A stretch of 33,706 nt of DNA from Methanobacteriota archaeon (GCA_002723115.1 PBNL01000028.1:1-33706), one strand, 5' to 3'. Positions 10,663 through 19,381 are shown, numbered from the stretch's first letter. The notes: generated by a model from the sequence alone, not told the origin. A program made the numbers and translations.

Positions 10663-11518
10663 GGCAATTGGGGCACTAGTAATTACAGTCCTCATGGTGG
10701 TACAAGCATGTACTACCACTAATGCAAACACTGTAGATATTGTAGTAGTCGAAGCTTTTGGCCGATCACTGACTCTTGACACAATATCTGCTAGAATTCC
10801 TGACAACCTAAATTATGATGACAGCACTATGCTTGCTGACAGAATAGTTAATAGCTGGATAAGGGAACAAGTTCTTCTTTCACAAGCTGAAAAATCACTT
10901 AACGAAGAAGACAGCAAATTTCAAAGACAAATCCAAACCTATCGCAATGCCCTTCTAATAAGTGAATACGAAAGTAGGTTTGTGAATTCACGACTCAACA
11001 GAGATGTTACTGATGCCGAAGTCGAAGAATTTCACGCGAATAACCCCGAGCTTTTTAAACTTCCAGAGCATGTAATCCAAGCTGTTTTTTTCCATCTACC
11101 TGAGGAAGAAGTTGAGTTAGATTCTGCTAAACATTGGTTGCAAGAGGCTGATTCTATCACAATGCCATTACTTGAGAAATGGTGCATAGAACACAGTGCG
11201 ACATATCATGTTGACACTGAATATTGGTGGTATTTGAGTGACCTATTAGATCAAGTGCCGCTTCAGATATACAGGCTTGAAGATCAGTTGAAGAGACGCA
11301 AGGTTACTGAGTTCAGCTCTGAGGGGCATACGTATATGCTTAAGATATTAGACCATAGACTTAAGGATTTTCCATCACCTCTTGCAATTGCTAGAGAAAG
11401 AATTGAGGAAATAATAGTCCAAGACAGAAGAAGAGAATTGCTTGACAATTTGAGAGATGATCTTGTAAAAGAAGCTTGGTCTTTAGGACTTATTAGCAGA
11501 GATAGTATTCCACTTTAG
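10631..11518 (+). CDS. SurA/PpiC-like lipoprotein without a recognisable parvulin domain
   Basis: The protein has 295 residues. Its N-terminus (MKKFFTSLSIKAIGALVITV, then LMVVQAC) ends in a lipobox-like VQAC with Cys27 as the likely lipidated residue. The body has the helical SurA N-terminal chaperone pattern (WIREQVLLSQAEKSL, then DVTDAEVEEFHANNPELF, a typical lead-in to a PPIase domain). The central segment lacks the conserved parvulin blocks (RHIL, GGxLG, FGYH), so it is probably a chaperone without isomerase activity. It begins 32 bases inside the preceding chaperone gene and ends 16 bases before the SurA-like gene. Genes of this size in this position are common in Flavobacteriia and are often labelled 'peptidylprolyl isomerase', which the sequence does not support. 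Confidence 0.75.
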   Translation: MKKFFTSLSIKAIGALVITVLMVVQACTTTNANTVDIVVVEAFGRSLTLDTISARIPDNLNYDDSTMLADRIVNSWIREQVLLSQAEKSLNEEDSKFQRQIQTYRNALLISEYESRFVNSRLNRDVTDAEVEEFHANNPELFKLPEHVIQAVFFHLPEEEVELDSAKHWLQEADSITMPLLEKWCIEHSATYHVDTEYWWYLSDLLDQVPLQIYRLEDQLKRRKVTEFSSEGHTYMLKILDHRLKDFPSPLAIARERIEEIIVQDRRRELLDNLRDDLVKEAWSLGLISRDSIPL

Positions 11519-11534
11519 AAGTACATTAGCATCC

Positions 11535-12917
11535 ATGCAAAAATTGAATCGCTTTTCAGTTCTTATCGCTCTCATCTTAACAACTTCTTCAGCTTATACT
11601 CAACCTGAATCTTTCCAGTTGTTGGATGGTATAATGGGGGTTGTTGGAGATGAAATCATTCTACATAGCGAGATGCAAGAGCGCATTGTGCAAGAACAAA
11701 TGCAAGGGCGCAAAATTGGTGCTGATGAAACTTGCAGCCTATTCGAGGACATGCTTTTCGAAAAACTTCTTTTACATCACGCTAGGATTGACAGTTTAGA
11801 AGTAACTGACGCTGAAGTTATGGATGAAGTTGATAGGCGTTTGGCTTATTACATCAATATGATAGGTAGTGTTGAGGCCTTTGAGGCTCAATATGGCAAA
11901 ACTGTTACTCAGTGGAAGGATGATTTTGGCAAGCCTATTAAGGATCAGCTTTTAGCCCAAAAAATGCAGCAAGAAGTCAACCAACAGGTTAGGTCAACTC
12001 CTGCAGAAGTAATTGAATACTACGAGGCTACTCCTAAGGATAGCCTGCCTCTAATACCTGAGGAGATAAGTTATAGTGAGCTTGTAATTCAGCCCCAAAT
12101 ATTAGAATCTCAGAAACAGGAATTGAAATCAAAACTAGATTCAATTCGCGACCTAGTAGCTGACGGCAAGTTATCTATGACTTTAGCGGCCACTAGATAC
12201 TCTGAAGATCCAGGATCAAAATACAAGGGTGGTTGTTACACTGACATTAGAAGAGGGCAGTTTGTTCCAGAATTTGAAGCTGCAGTATTTGACACTCCCA
12301 TTGGCGGTTATTCAGAAGTGTTTGAAACAGATTTTGGGTTTCACTTTTTAAAAGTAACTGACAGACGAGGTGAGCAATACAGTGCTTGTCACATTTTAAT
12401 GAAGCCCAAAATTGACATCAACGAACTCGACAGAAACGGCATTACACTAGACAGTGTATATACTGACATTGAATCGGGATCATTAACTTTTGATGATGCC
12501 GTTTTAAAACATTCGACAAGGGAGAGCTCTGCAAACCAAAGAGGGCAAGTTGTTAATCAACGTGATGGTGGATTGAGATTTGGGGTTGATGAACTCGACC
12601 CAAACATTTACTTCCTACTTGATCCATTAGATGTAGGTGGTGTAAGCGCTCCTATTCAACTTGTAGACGAAGACGGTAATGGATATTGGACTATACTTCG
12701 TCTTGATGGAAGGCATGAAGCTCATAGAGCTAATCCCCAGGATGATTATGCATTATTTCAATCTCAAGTAGAAAACGACAAGAGATTAGAAGCTATGAAT
12801 GATTGGGTTAGCAAGCACGTAAGCCAAACTTTTGTCAGAATAGACCCTGCTTTTAATACTTGTGATTTCAAGATGGGTTGGTATGAGTATATTTGGTCTT
12901 CACAAAAGGAAAAATGA
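11535..12917 (+). CDS. surA: SurA-like periplasmic chaperone / peptidyl-prolyl isomerase
   Basis: The protein has 460 residues and starts with a signal peptide (MQKLNRFSVLIALILTTSSA, then YTQ). The SurA N-terminal domain follows: LLDGIMGVVGDEIILHSEMQ matches the VDxIxAVVNDxVIL pattern of the family. The first parvulin domain lies at about residues 172-277 (YSEDPGSKYKGG, FGFHFLKVTDRRG) and a second, more diverged one at about 283-385 (YSACHILMKPKI, then KHSTRESSANQRG). SurA-type proteins receive unfolded outer-membrane proteins and hand them to the BAM machinery. The stop codon overlaps the MoxR start (ATGA). Confidence 0.92.
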   Translation: MQKLNRFSVLIALILTTSSAYTQPESFQLLDGIMGVVGDEIILHSEMQERIVQEQMQGRKIGADETCSLFEDMLFEKLLLHHARIDSLEVTDAEVMDEVDRRLAYYINMIGSVEAFEAQYGKTVTQWKDDFGKPIKDQLLAQKMQQEVNQQVRSTPAEVIEYYEATPKDSLPLIPEEISYSELVIQPQILESQKQELKSKLDSIRDLVADGKLSMTLAATRYSEDPGSKYKGGCYTDIRRGQFVPEFEAAVFDTPIGGYSEVFETDFGFHFLKVTDRRGEQYSACHILMKPKIDINELDRNGITLDSVYTDIESGSLTFDDAVLKHSTRESSANQRGQVVNQRDGGLRFGVDELDPNIYFLLDPLDVGGVSAPIQLVDEDGNGYWTILRLDGRHEAHRANPQDDYALFQSQVENDKRLEAMNDWVSKHVSQTFVRIDPAFNTCDFKMGWYEYIWSSQKEK

Positions 12918-13867
12918 GCGATAAAGAAGCACTAGATAAACTTAGAGATCAACATCAAAAGCTTATAGCGGAAGTTGGTAAAGTTATCGTCGGTCAAGAG
13001 GCTGTAGTAAAAGAAGTAACAATGGCGATTCTCGCTGGCGGACACTGTTTACTAGTGGGAGTACCTGGCCTAGCAAAGACTCTACTTGTGAATACTGTTG
13101 CTAAAGCTCTAGGATTATCTTTTAATCGAATTCAATTCACTCCTGATTTAATGCCTTCAGACATTACGGGTTCAGAAGTGTTAAATGAAGAAAGAAAATT
13201 CGAATTTGTAAAAGGTCCTCTTTTTGCAAACATTGTCCTCGCTGACGAGATCAACCGAACTCCTCCTAAAACTCAAGCGGCTTTACTTGAAGCAATGCAA
13301 GAAAGGAATGTAACGGTCAATGGTCAAGCATATGATTTGCCATCACCCTTTTTTGTTTTGGCGACTCAAAACCCAATTGAACAAGAAGGAACTTACCCTC
13401 TTCCTGAGGCTCAGCTAGATAGATTTATGTTCAATACATGGGTTGATTACCCAAGTTTTGCTGAAGAACTTAGTGTTGTTAAGCAGACGACTGGAGAAAG
13501 CTCAACAAATGTGAATCCCGTTCTTAGCGGACAAGAAATACTAGAAGCTCAAGCTCTTATTCGTCGTATGCCAGTTGCTGACAACGTACTAGAATACGCA
13601 GTTAATCTCAGTAGTAAAACCCGTCCAGGGAGAGAGCTAGCTACTGAAGAAGTAAATAAGTATTTAAGCTGGGGTGCAGGACCACGTGCATCTCAATTCT
13701 TAGTTGTAGGAGCTAAGGTACATGCAGCTCTTAATGGAAAATACAGTCCCGACATCGAAGATGTTCAAGCTGTAGCTACCCCTATTCTTCGTCATAGAAT
13801 TGTACGCAATTACAAGGCGGAAGCAGATGGGATGACAGTTGAGAAACTCATCACTGGGCTTCTCTAG
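12914..13867 (+). CDS. MoxR-family AAA+ ATPase
   Basis: The protein has 317 residues from ATG at 12914. This start overlaps the surA stop as ATGA and is preceded by GGAAAA; an upstream in-frame TTG at 12893 is unlikely. Walker A is GVPGLAKT (residues 49-56) and Walker B is IVLADE (107-112). They are followed by the MoxR-typical INRTPPKTQAALLEAMQE, sensor ATQNP, and PLPEAQLDRFMF. MoxR ATPases act as chaperones for maturing protein complexes and usually sit beside DUF58 and von Willebrand factor A genes. None of those follow here: the gene is followed by a gap and an opposing gene. It is the last gene of the guaB-chaperone unit. Confidence 0.93.
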   Translation: MSDKEALDKLRDQHQKLIAEVGKVIVGQEAVVKEVTMAILAGGHCLLVGVPGLAKTLLVNTVAKALGLSFNRIQFTPDLMPSDITGSEVLNEERKFEFVKGPLFANIVLADEINRTPPKTQAALLEAMQERNVTVNGQAYDLPSPFFVLATQNPIEQEGTYPLPEAQLDRFMFNTWVDYPSFAEELSVVKQTTGESSTNVNPVLSGQEILEAQALIRRMPVADNVLEYAVNLSSKTRPGRELATEEVNKYLSWGAGPRASQFLVVGAKVHAALNGKYSPDIEDVQAVATPILRHRIVRNYKAEADGMTVEKLITGLL

Positions 13868-13944
13868 TCTAAATTAGATTTTCCTTTCAGTATATTTAGC
13901 ATACCTAACTAGTATGCATATTCTGGTTGAATGAACTTAAACAA

Positions 13945-14096
13945 ATGAGCCTACTTCGCAAGACCAGATTAAAAGCCCCCTCAATGGGGATATGAAAAAG
14001 CACGGCTTTTTTATGATAGCTGAGATGCTTCTTATCGTGATAGGCATTACAGAAACACTGCAAAATGACAACTGGAATAAATTGAGCAAGAGCTAG
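13945..14096 (+). pseudogene. Decayed N-terminal fragment of a DUF6090-type membrane protein
   Basis: The frame starting with ATG at 13992 reads MKKHGFFMIAEMLLIVIG, then ITETLQNDNWNKLSKS, and stops at 14094-14096. This matches the strongly conserved start of Bacteroidota DUF6090 proteins (…YAIGEILLVVIGILIALQINNWNE…) in order and spacing, with substitutions in otherwise fixed positions. Just upstream, in another frame, ATG at 13945 gives MSLLRKTRLK, which resembles the basic FRKIRxxL lead of the same family and is cut off by a frame change and a TGA. The remaining ~200 residues of the family are absent. I read this as a relic; a live small membrane peptide is a less likely alternative. Confidence 0.55.
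13971..14012 (+). terminator. Possible terminator after the MoxR gene
   Basis: AAAAGCC (13971-13977) can pair with GGCTTTT (14004-14010) and the arm is followed by T residues to 14012. Inside it, CCCC and GGGG flank TCAAT as an alternative small hairpin. It lies about 105 bases after the moxR stop and inside the DUF6090 relic, so it may be fortuitous. The remainder of 13868-14121 shows nothing else. Confidence 0.35.
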
Positions 14097-14121
14097 AAGA
14101 AAGCGATGAATCTAAAATATC

Positions 14122-15366
14122 CTAAGCCGGCTTTAATTCGCCACTAACTTCTCCAAATCCAATTAACCCTTTAGAGGCACGCATTACTACTGTGTCTCCG
14201 TCTTGGATGAATTTGCGTTCTGTCCCGTCAGGCATTGGCACAGGCTTTGTCCCCTTCCAAGAGATTTCTAGCATAGATCCGAATGACCCTTCTTCAGGTC
14301 CAGAAATGGTTCCCGAAGCAATCATGTCTCCACCTCGAATGTTGCAACCATTTACAGTGTGGTGTGCAAGCTGTTGACGCATGTTCCAATACATGTGTTT
14401 GAAGTTCGATCGGCAAACAATTTTTCCTTGGCCATTTGGTGGAACGATCTCAACCTCTAAGTCTAGGTCGTAATGCGAATCACCATCGTATTCTAAATAA
14501 GGAAGAACTGCAGGGTCCTGAACTGGTCCAGACACTCTGTATGGATCTAGTGCATCAAGTGTTACAACCCAAGGTGAAATGCTCGACGCGAAGTTTTTGC
14601 CTAAGAAAGGACCTAGAGGGATGTACTCCCACTTTTGGATATCGCGAGCAGACCAATCGTTGAATATCACCATCCCAAAAATGTAATCCTCAGCCTCAGC
14701 TGTAGAAATGCTCTCACCTAGTTTCTTTCCAGGATGAGTGATAAATGCCATCTCTAATTCGAAATCAAGCAGTCTTGAAGGCCCATAAACAGGTGGCTGA
14801 TCATCCGCCGGCTTTAATTGACCATGAGGTCTCTTTACCGGTGTTCCGCTTACAACAATAGAACTTGCTCTGCCGTGGTAAGCAACAGGCATGTGCTTCC
14901 AGTTTGGTAGTAGTGCATTTTCCGGATCGCGGAACATCTTACCAACATTGCGAGCGTGGTCTTCAGAAGAATAACAATCTGTATAATCTCCAACTTCAAT
15001 CGGCATGTGCATAGTGGCATCAGACATCGAAACAAGAGCTTCATCCCTTTGTACCAACTCTGTTGAGTCGTAGCGCAACAACTCACTGATTCTATTTCTC
15101 AATGCAGAAGTAGCTGCCTTACCTCTATTGATTATTGGATTCAAAGTAGATGAGTTAAAGTCGGATTTTTCAAAACTCAAACCCTCAAGATACCCGCCAT
15201 CGCTCAGAAATTGCAGATCGATTATATACTCTCCAATAGCAACGCCTGGCCTTGCAGAACGGTCGGAAGTTGAGAAAATTCCGAAGGGAAGATTCTGAAT
15301 TGGGAAGTCATTACCCTCGGGAACATTTACCCAAGATTTGAGGTTTGGATTATTTGCTTTAATCAT
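14122..15366 (-). CDS. fahA: Fumarylacetoacetase
   Basis: This enzyme hydrolyses 4-fumarylacetoacetate to fumarate and acetoacetate, the last step of tyrosine/homogentisate breakdown. The 414-residue length is normal. Recognisable blocks are DYTDCYSSEDHARNVGKMFR (the His of SEDHARNVG is the catalytic base position), NWKHMPVAYHGRASS, SGTPVKRPHGQ, the metal-ligand region LLDFELEMAF, NDWSARDIQKWEYIPLGPFL, and GDMIASGTISGPEEGSFGSM. No other tyrosine catabolic gene (hmgA, hpd) is in the window. The gene is divergent from rel, with 40 bases between the starts, and no exact TAnnTTTG was found in front of it. Identification is secure. Confidence 0.97.
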   Translation of the reverse strand: MIKANNPNLKSWVNVPEGNDFPIQNLPFGIFSTSDRSARPGVAIGEYIIDLQFLSDGGYLEGLSFEKSDFNSSTLNPIINRGKAATSALRNRISELLRYDSTELVQRDEALVSMSDATMHMPIEVGDYTDCYSSEDHARNVGKMFRDPENALLPNWKHMPVAYHGRASSIVVSGTPVKRPHGQLKPADDQPPVYGPSRLLDFELEMAFITHPGKKLGESISTAEAEDYIFGMVIFNDWSARDIQKWEYIPLGPFLGKNFASSISPWVVTLDALDPYRVSGPVQDPAVLPYLEYDGDSHYDLDLEVEIVPPNGQGKIVCRSNFKHMYWNMRQQLAHHTVNGCNIRGGDMIASGTISGPEEGSFGSMLEISWKGTKPVPMPDGTERKFIQDGDTVVMRASKGLIGFGEVSGELKPA

Positions 15367-15367
15367 G

Positions 15368-15399
15368 TTGCGAAATTACCGCATCAAACGGTAGCTTTA
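15368..15399 (+). promoter_or_regulatory. Possible promoter for rel
   Basis: TTG at 15368-15370 is followed after 21 bases by TAGCTTTA (15392-15399), one mismatch from TAnnTTTG. The -7 element ends only seven bases before the ATG at 15407, which implies an almost leaderless mRNA. The site sits in the 40-base gap shared with divergent fahA. Confidence 0.35.
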
Positions 15400-15406
15400 C
15401 AAGTAG

Positions 15407-17623
15407 ATGGAATTCGATTTAGAAGAAGAGAAGATAGAAATACTTAGAAGGTATAGAGGATTACTGCGCGCGGCTAAAAACAGTAAGTCACGCGAGGACA
15501 GGAAAACTATAAGAAAGGCTTTCGATATTGCATTGGATAAGCACTCTGATCAAAGGCGAAAAAGCGGGGAACCATACATTTACCATCCTATTAGTGTTGC
15601 AAGAGTAGTTGCAGGAGAGTTGGGTCTAGACACCACTTCTATCGTTTGCGCACTTCTACACGATACAGTAGAAGACACATCGCTTACACTAGATGATGTT
15701 GAATCTCTTTTCGGAAACAAAGAAAGGAATAGGGTTGACGGTCTAACTAAAATGAGCGGAGTATTCGAGCCTGGCACAAGTGCTCAAGCCGAGAATTTTA
15801 GAAAAATGCTCCTGACGTTGAGCAATGATGTAAGGGTAATCTTAATCAAGTTAGCTGATAGACTTGATAACATGAGAACACTTGATTTCATGAGGCCTGA
15901 CAAGCAACAGAAAATTGCATCTGAGACTCTGTACATGTATGCGCCTTTAGCTCATCGTTTGGGTTTGTATGCAATTAAAACAGAATTAGAAGATTTGAGC
16001 CTCAAGTATAAAGAGGCAGAGGAATTTGAACTCATTAACTCTCGATTGAGAAAGACAAAGGATGTAAGGGCTAGATTTATTAGAAGTTTTTGCGCTCCGA
16101 TTAAAAGATCACTAGACGAAGCTGGAATAAAGTATTCGATAAAAGGTCGCCCAAAGTCAATCTATAGTATTTGGCGAAAAATGCAAAACCAACAAGTAAG
16201 CTTCGAAGAAGTTTATGATGTATTTGCTGTCCGAATTGTTCTAGACACAGATAGAGATAAGGAGAAAAGTGAAATTTGGAGGACGTATTCAATTGTAACA
16301 GATTATTATCAGCCTAACCCAGACAGACTTAGAGATTGGATCAGTCTTCCAAAGGGAAATGGGTATGAAAGCCTTCATACTACAGTTATGTCACCATCTG
16401 GAAAGTGGGTTGAGATTCAGATAAGGTCTGAGCGTATGGATCACGTAGCTGAGAAAGGGTTTGCTGCACATTGGAGATACAAAGAGGGAGGAGAAAGCAC
16501 TGTAGGAGGAGACCAAATCGACAAGTGGCTAACTCAAATTCGCGATGTTTTAGACAACGAAAATGAAGATGCAATTGAGTTCATAGACGAGTTGGCTATG
16601 GACTTGCAGTCTAATGACATTTTTGTGTTTACTCCAAATGGAGATATGATCACTCTACCTCAAGGAGCATCAACTTTAGACTTTGCGTTTAAGGTTCACT
16701 CAAAGGTTGGTGAAACATGTATTGGAGGTAAGGTTAATCACAAGCTTGTTCCACTTAGCCACAAACTTTCTAGTGGAGACCAAATTGAGATACTGACAAA
16801 TAAGAGGCAGAGACCCAAGGAGGAGTGGCTCAAGTTTGTTGCAACTTCTCATGCAAGACAGAAGATCCGCCATGCACTTAAAGAGGTCAAAAGAGAAAGG
16901 GCTGAAGAGGGAAAGGATATTGTAGAAAAGTGGATGAAGAAGGTTGGCATACATTCTACTTTATACAATCTTGAATCACTTTATAGAAGGCTCAAGTTAG
17001 CTTCAGCCCAAGATCTATATCACGAGGTTGCTACTGGATTAATTAAACTAGAAGAAATAACTAAGTTTAGTGTTAAACAGGGAAAGATTGTTTGGCCAAA
17101 AGGTCCTAAGCCAGGAACTTCATCTAAAACGGCTGTCACTGAAAAGTACATAAAGCCTCAAAAAGAGGATACTCTTCTAATTGGCGAAAACCTTCAGAAA
17201 ATAGATTACAATTTAGCTCAATGTTGTAACCCAATTCCTGGTGACGATGTGTTTGGGTTTATAACTGTGAGCGGAGGGATAAAGATTCAAAGACAGAATT
17301 GCTCAAATGCGACCAATATGCTTTCGAAGTATGCATATAGGATGATGAAGGCACGATGGTCTTCAAAGGCGGAGCAACAATTCGAAGTAAAATTGTCGTT
17401 TACTGGTATTGATGATTTGGGATTAGTTAATCAAATAACCCAAATTATTTCAGAGGATATGGAGGTAAATATGCGGGCAATAAAAATGGAAACTCACGAT
17501 GGAATTTTCAGAGGATATGTCAGTGTGTTAATCATGAACAAAAATCACCTTGAGGATTTGATAACTAAACTGAAAAATGTCTCAGGAGTTCATACAGTTG
17601 AGCGTGTTAAAGCCGAGTCATAA
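15407..17623 (+). CDS. rel: Bifunctional (p)ppGpp synthetase/hydrolase
   Basis: The protein has 738 residues in the full Rel/SpoT order. An HD hydrolase domain carries YHPISVA and HDTVEDT at residues 85-91. The synthetase domain contains KGRPKSIYSIWRKM, YDVFAVRIVLD, RLRDWISLPKGNGYESLHTT and EIQIRSERMDHVAEKGFAAH. A TGS domain follows (IFVFTPNGDMITLPQGAS, then the DFAFKVHSKVGE stretch), then a zinc-finger-like region with QCCNPIPGDDV, and an ACT domain at the end (FTGIDDLGLVNQITQIIS). With both HD and synthetase motifs intact it should make and degrade the alarmone. RLRD stands where the RxKD motif of bifunctional enzymes is expected, a conservative change. It is divergent from fahA and 27 bases upstream of fur. 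Confidence 0.97.
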   Translation: MEFDLEEEKIEILRRYRGLLRAAKNSKSREDRKTIRKAFDIALDKHSDQRRKSGEPYIYHPISVARVVAGELGLDTTSIVCALLHDTVEDTSLTLDDVESLFGNKERNRVDGLTKMSGVFEPGTSAQAENFRKMLLTLSNDVRVILIKLADRLDNMRTLDFMRPDKQQKIASETLYMYAPLAHRLGLYAIKTELEDLSLKYKEAEEFELINSRLRKTKDVRARFIRSFCAPIKRSLDEAGIKYSIKGRPKSIYSIWRKMQNQQVSFEEVYDVFAVRIVLDTDRDKEKSEIWRTYSIVTDYYQPNPDRLRDWISLPKGNGYESLHTTVMSPSGKWVEIQIRSERMDHVAEKGFAAHWRYKEGGESTVGGDQIDKWLTQIRDVLDNENEDAIEFIDELAMDLQSNDIFVFTPNGDMITLPQGASTLDFAFKVHSKVGETCIGGKVNHKLVPLSHKLSSGDQIEILTNKRQRPKEEWLKFVATSHARQKIRHALKEVKRERAEEGKDIVEKWMKKVGIHSTLYNLESLYRRLKLASAQDLYHEVATGLIKLEEITKFSVKQGKIVWPKGPKPGTSSKTAVTEKYIKPQKEDTLLIGENLQKIDYNLAQCCNPIPGDDVFGFITVSGGIKIQRQNCSNATNMLSKYAYRMMKARWSSKAEQQFEVKLSFTGIDDLGLVNQITQIISEDMEVNMRAIKMETHDGIFRGYVSVLIMNKNHLEDLITKLKNVSGVHTVERVKAES

Positions 17624-17625
17624 CG

Positions 17626-17633
17626 TATCTTTG
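17626..17633 (+). promoter_or_regulatory. -7 promoter element for the fur-purA-cys unit
   Basis: TATCTTTG exactly matches TAnnTTTG. It lies just after the rel stop and 17 bases before the fur ATG at 17651, so the leader would be only about 10 bases. No well-placed TTG -33 element is seen, so strength is uncertain. It indicates that fur and the genes behind it can be transcribed independently of rel. Confidence 0.5.
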
Positions 17634-17650
17634 TAACACTGTATCAGACA

Positions 17651-18091
17651 ATGGCAAACGCAGAGACATTTAGTCAAGCCCGTGATATGTTCGAAATCTA
17701 TCTCGAACAGAACGGACACCGCAAAACTCCAGAACGTTTTGCTATACTGCAGGAGATATACGATTACTCTGGACACTTTGACGTAGACCAGCTTTACTCT
17801 CAAATGAAAGAGGGTGAATTCAGGGTTTCGAAGGCTACTCTTTACAACACTTTAGAATTACTTCTAGACTGCAACCTTGTTAGAAAGCATCAATTTGACA
17901 ACAAGAATGCACAATACGAGAAGAGCTTTAGAGTCGCCCAACACGATCACGTAATAATTGCCGATACAGGAGAGGTTCTTGAATTTTGCGATCCAAGAAT
18001 CCAACAAATAAAAGCAACTTTAGAGGAGCTCTTCGACATAGAAGTTCTCCATCACTCATTAAACATTTACGCAAAGAAGCGTACCAAATAA
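17651..18091 (+). CDS. fur: Fur-family metalloregulator lacking the first zinc CxxC
   Basis: The protein has 146 residues. The winged-helix part contains KTPERFAILQEIY and FRVSKATLYNTLELLLDCNLV, the DNA-recognition region of the family. The dimerisation part has HFDVDQLY and QHDHVIIADTGEVLEFCDPR. The His/Asp residues of the regulatory metal site are present. The CxxC normally following HDH (HDHLICxxCGKV) is replaced by Ile103 and Thr106, and there is no C-terminal CxxC either, so the usual four-cysteine structural zinc site is absent. The sensed metal cannot be assigned from sequence. The gene lies six bases upstream of purA and probably heads the cotranscribed unit; autoregulation is possible but no Fur box was identified. 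Confidence 0.9.
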   Translation: MANAETFSQARDMFEIYLEQNGHRKTPERFAILQEIYDYSGHFDVDQLYSQMKEGEFRVSKATLYNTLELLLDCNLVRKHQFDNKNAQYEKSFRVAQHDHVIIADTGEVLEFCDPRIQQIKATLEELFDIEVLHHSLNIYAKKRTK

Positions 18092-18097
18092 TTCTGC

Positions 18098-19381
18098 ATG
18101 AAAGCTGATGTATTGCTGGGACTCCAATGGGGAGACGAGGGTAAGGGAAAAATCGTTGACGTTCTAACTCCGAAATACAACGTTATCGCGAGATTTCAGG
18201 GAGGACCTAACGCAGGCCACACTTTAATTTTTGACGGCAAGAAACACGTCCTTCACACGATTCCTTCAGGGATATTTAGGGACAACACTCTAAACGTTGT
18301 TGGGAACGGTGTAGTAGTTGATCCCGTTATTTTCAAAAAGGAAATTGACGCTCTATTTGAAAGAGGTGTTGACCCTACTAAATCACTTGTGATTTCAAGA
18401 AAGGCACACCTAATTATGCCTACTCACGGTCTTTTAGACGCAGCTTCTGAGCAGGCAAAGGGAAAGGCAAAGATTGGTTCAACGCTTAAAGGCATAGGCC
18501 CAACGTACATGGACAAAACAGGTCGAAACGGCTTACGTGTTGGTGATATTGAATCACCTCATTTCAAAGAAAGATATGAGGCTCTTCGAGCTAAACACGT
18601 ACGAATGCTGAAGCAATATCCAGAGTACTCATACGATTTAAGTCAGTACGAGGATGCATGGCTAGCAGCAGTTGAAAGCCTAAAGAATTTCAAGCTTATC
18701 GACTCTGAGCACGTTCTCAACAATGCTTTAAATGATGGCCATGGAATTCTTGCAGAAGGTGCCCAAGGAACAATGTTAGATATTGACTTTGGAACATACC
18801 CATATGTGACTTCATCAAACACAATCACTGCGGGAGCATGTACTGGTTTAGGAGTTGCTCCAAATAAAATCGGGGAAGTATTCGGCATCTTTAAAGCATA
18901 TTGCACACGTGTAGGTTCTGGTCCTTTCCCGACTGAACTAGAAGACGCAACAGGAGAAAAACTTCGCGAAGCGGGAATGGAGTTTGGCGCTACAACTGGG
19001 CGTCCAAGACGTTGCGGTTGGTTAGATCTTCCTCAGCTTAAATACGCGGTAATGGTAAACGGAGTAACTCAATTATGTATGATGAAGGCTGACGTTCTTG
19101 GTGAGTTTGATGAAATCCAAGTTTGCACTCATTACATGCATAACGGAGAGAAAATAGATTACTTACCGTACGGAATTAATCCTGATGAAGTGCAACCTGT
19201 TTACGAGACCTTTGAGGGTTGGCCTGGAGATCTAACTGGTTTGCGTAAGGTTGAAAACATTCCTGCATCACTTATGTCTTACGTTAGAATGATCGAGGAT
19301 GTAGTGGGAGTTAAAGTAAGCATTTTAAGTGTTGGTCCAGATAGAGAACAAACACTACTACTGAATCCAGATCTTGCATGA
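18098..19381 (+). CDS. purA: Adenylosuccinate synthetase
   Basis: This enzyme joins IMP and aspartate with GTP to form adenylosuccinate, the first committed step to AMP. At 427 residues it has the family length. The diagnostic N-terminus GLQWGDEGKGKIVD holds the P-loop-like GDEGKGK, followed by RFQGGPNAGHT. Further motifs are GIGPTYMDKTGRNGLRVGD, EGAQGTMLDIDFGTYPYVTS, and TTGRPRRCGWLDL. The stop overlaps the next gene by four bases (ATGA), so it is translationally coupled to a sulfate-activation gene, an unusual partner. Together with guaB in this window, both branches from IMP are represented. Confidence 0.98.
   Translation: MKADVLLGLQWGDEGKGKIVDVLTPKYNVIARFQGGPNAGHTLIFDGKKHVLHTIPSGIFRDNTLNVVGNGVVVDPVIFKKEIDALFERGVDPTKSLVISRKAHLIMPTHGLLDAASEQAKGKAKIGSTLKGIGPTYMDKTGRNGLRVGDIESPHFKERYEALRAKHVRMLKQYPEYSYDLSQYEDAWLAAVESLKNFKLIDSEHVLNNALNDGHGILAEGAQGTMLDIDFGTYPYVTSSNTITAGACTGLGVAPNKIGEVFGIFKAYCTRVGSGPFPTELEDATGEKLREAGMEFGATTGRPRRCGWLDLPQLKYAVMVNGVTQLCMMKADVLGEFDEIQVCTHYMHNGEKIDYLPYGINPDEVQPVYETFEGWPGDLTGLRKVENIPASLMSYVRMIEDVVGVKVSILSVGPDREQTLLLNPDLA

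Noticed and set aside
12893-12913. TTG start for the MoxR gene seven codons upstream
   Set aside because: The ATG at 12914 forms an ATGA overlap with the surA stop and gives the normal family N-terminus.
16330-16380. RLRD in place of RxKD in Rel as a sign of altered catalysis
   Set aside because: It is a conservative Lys-to-Arg change, and the HD and synthetase motifs are otherwise intact; as far as I recall RLRD is common in Bacteroidota Rel proteins.
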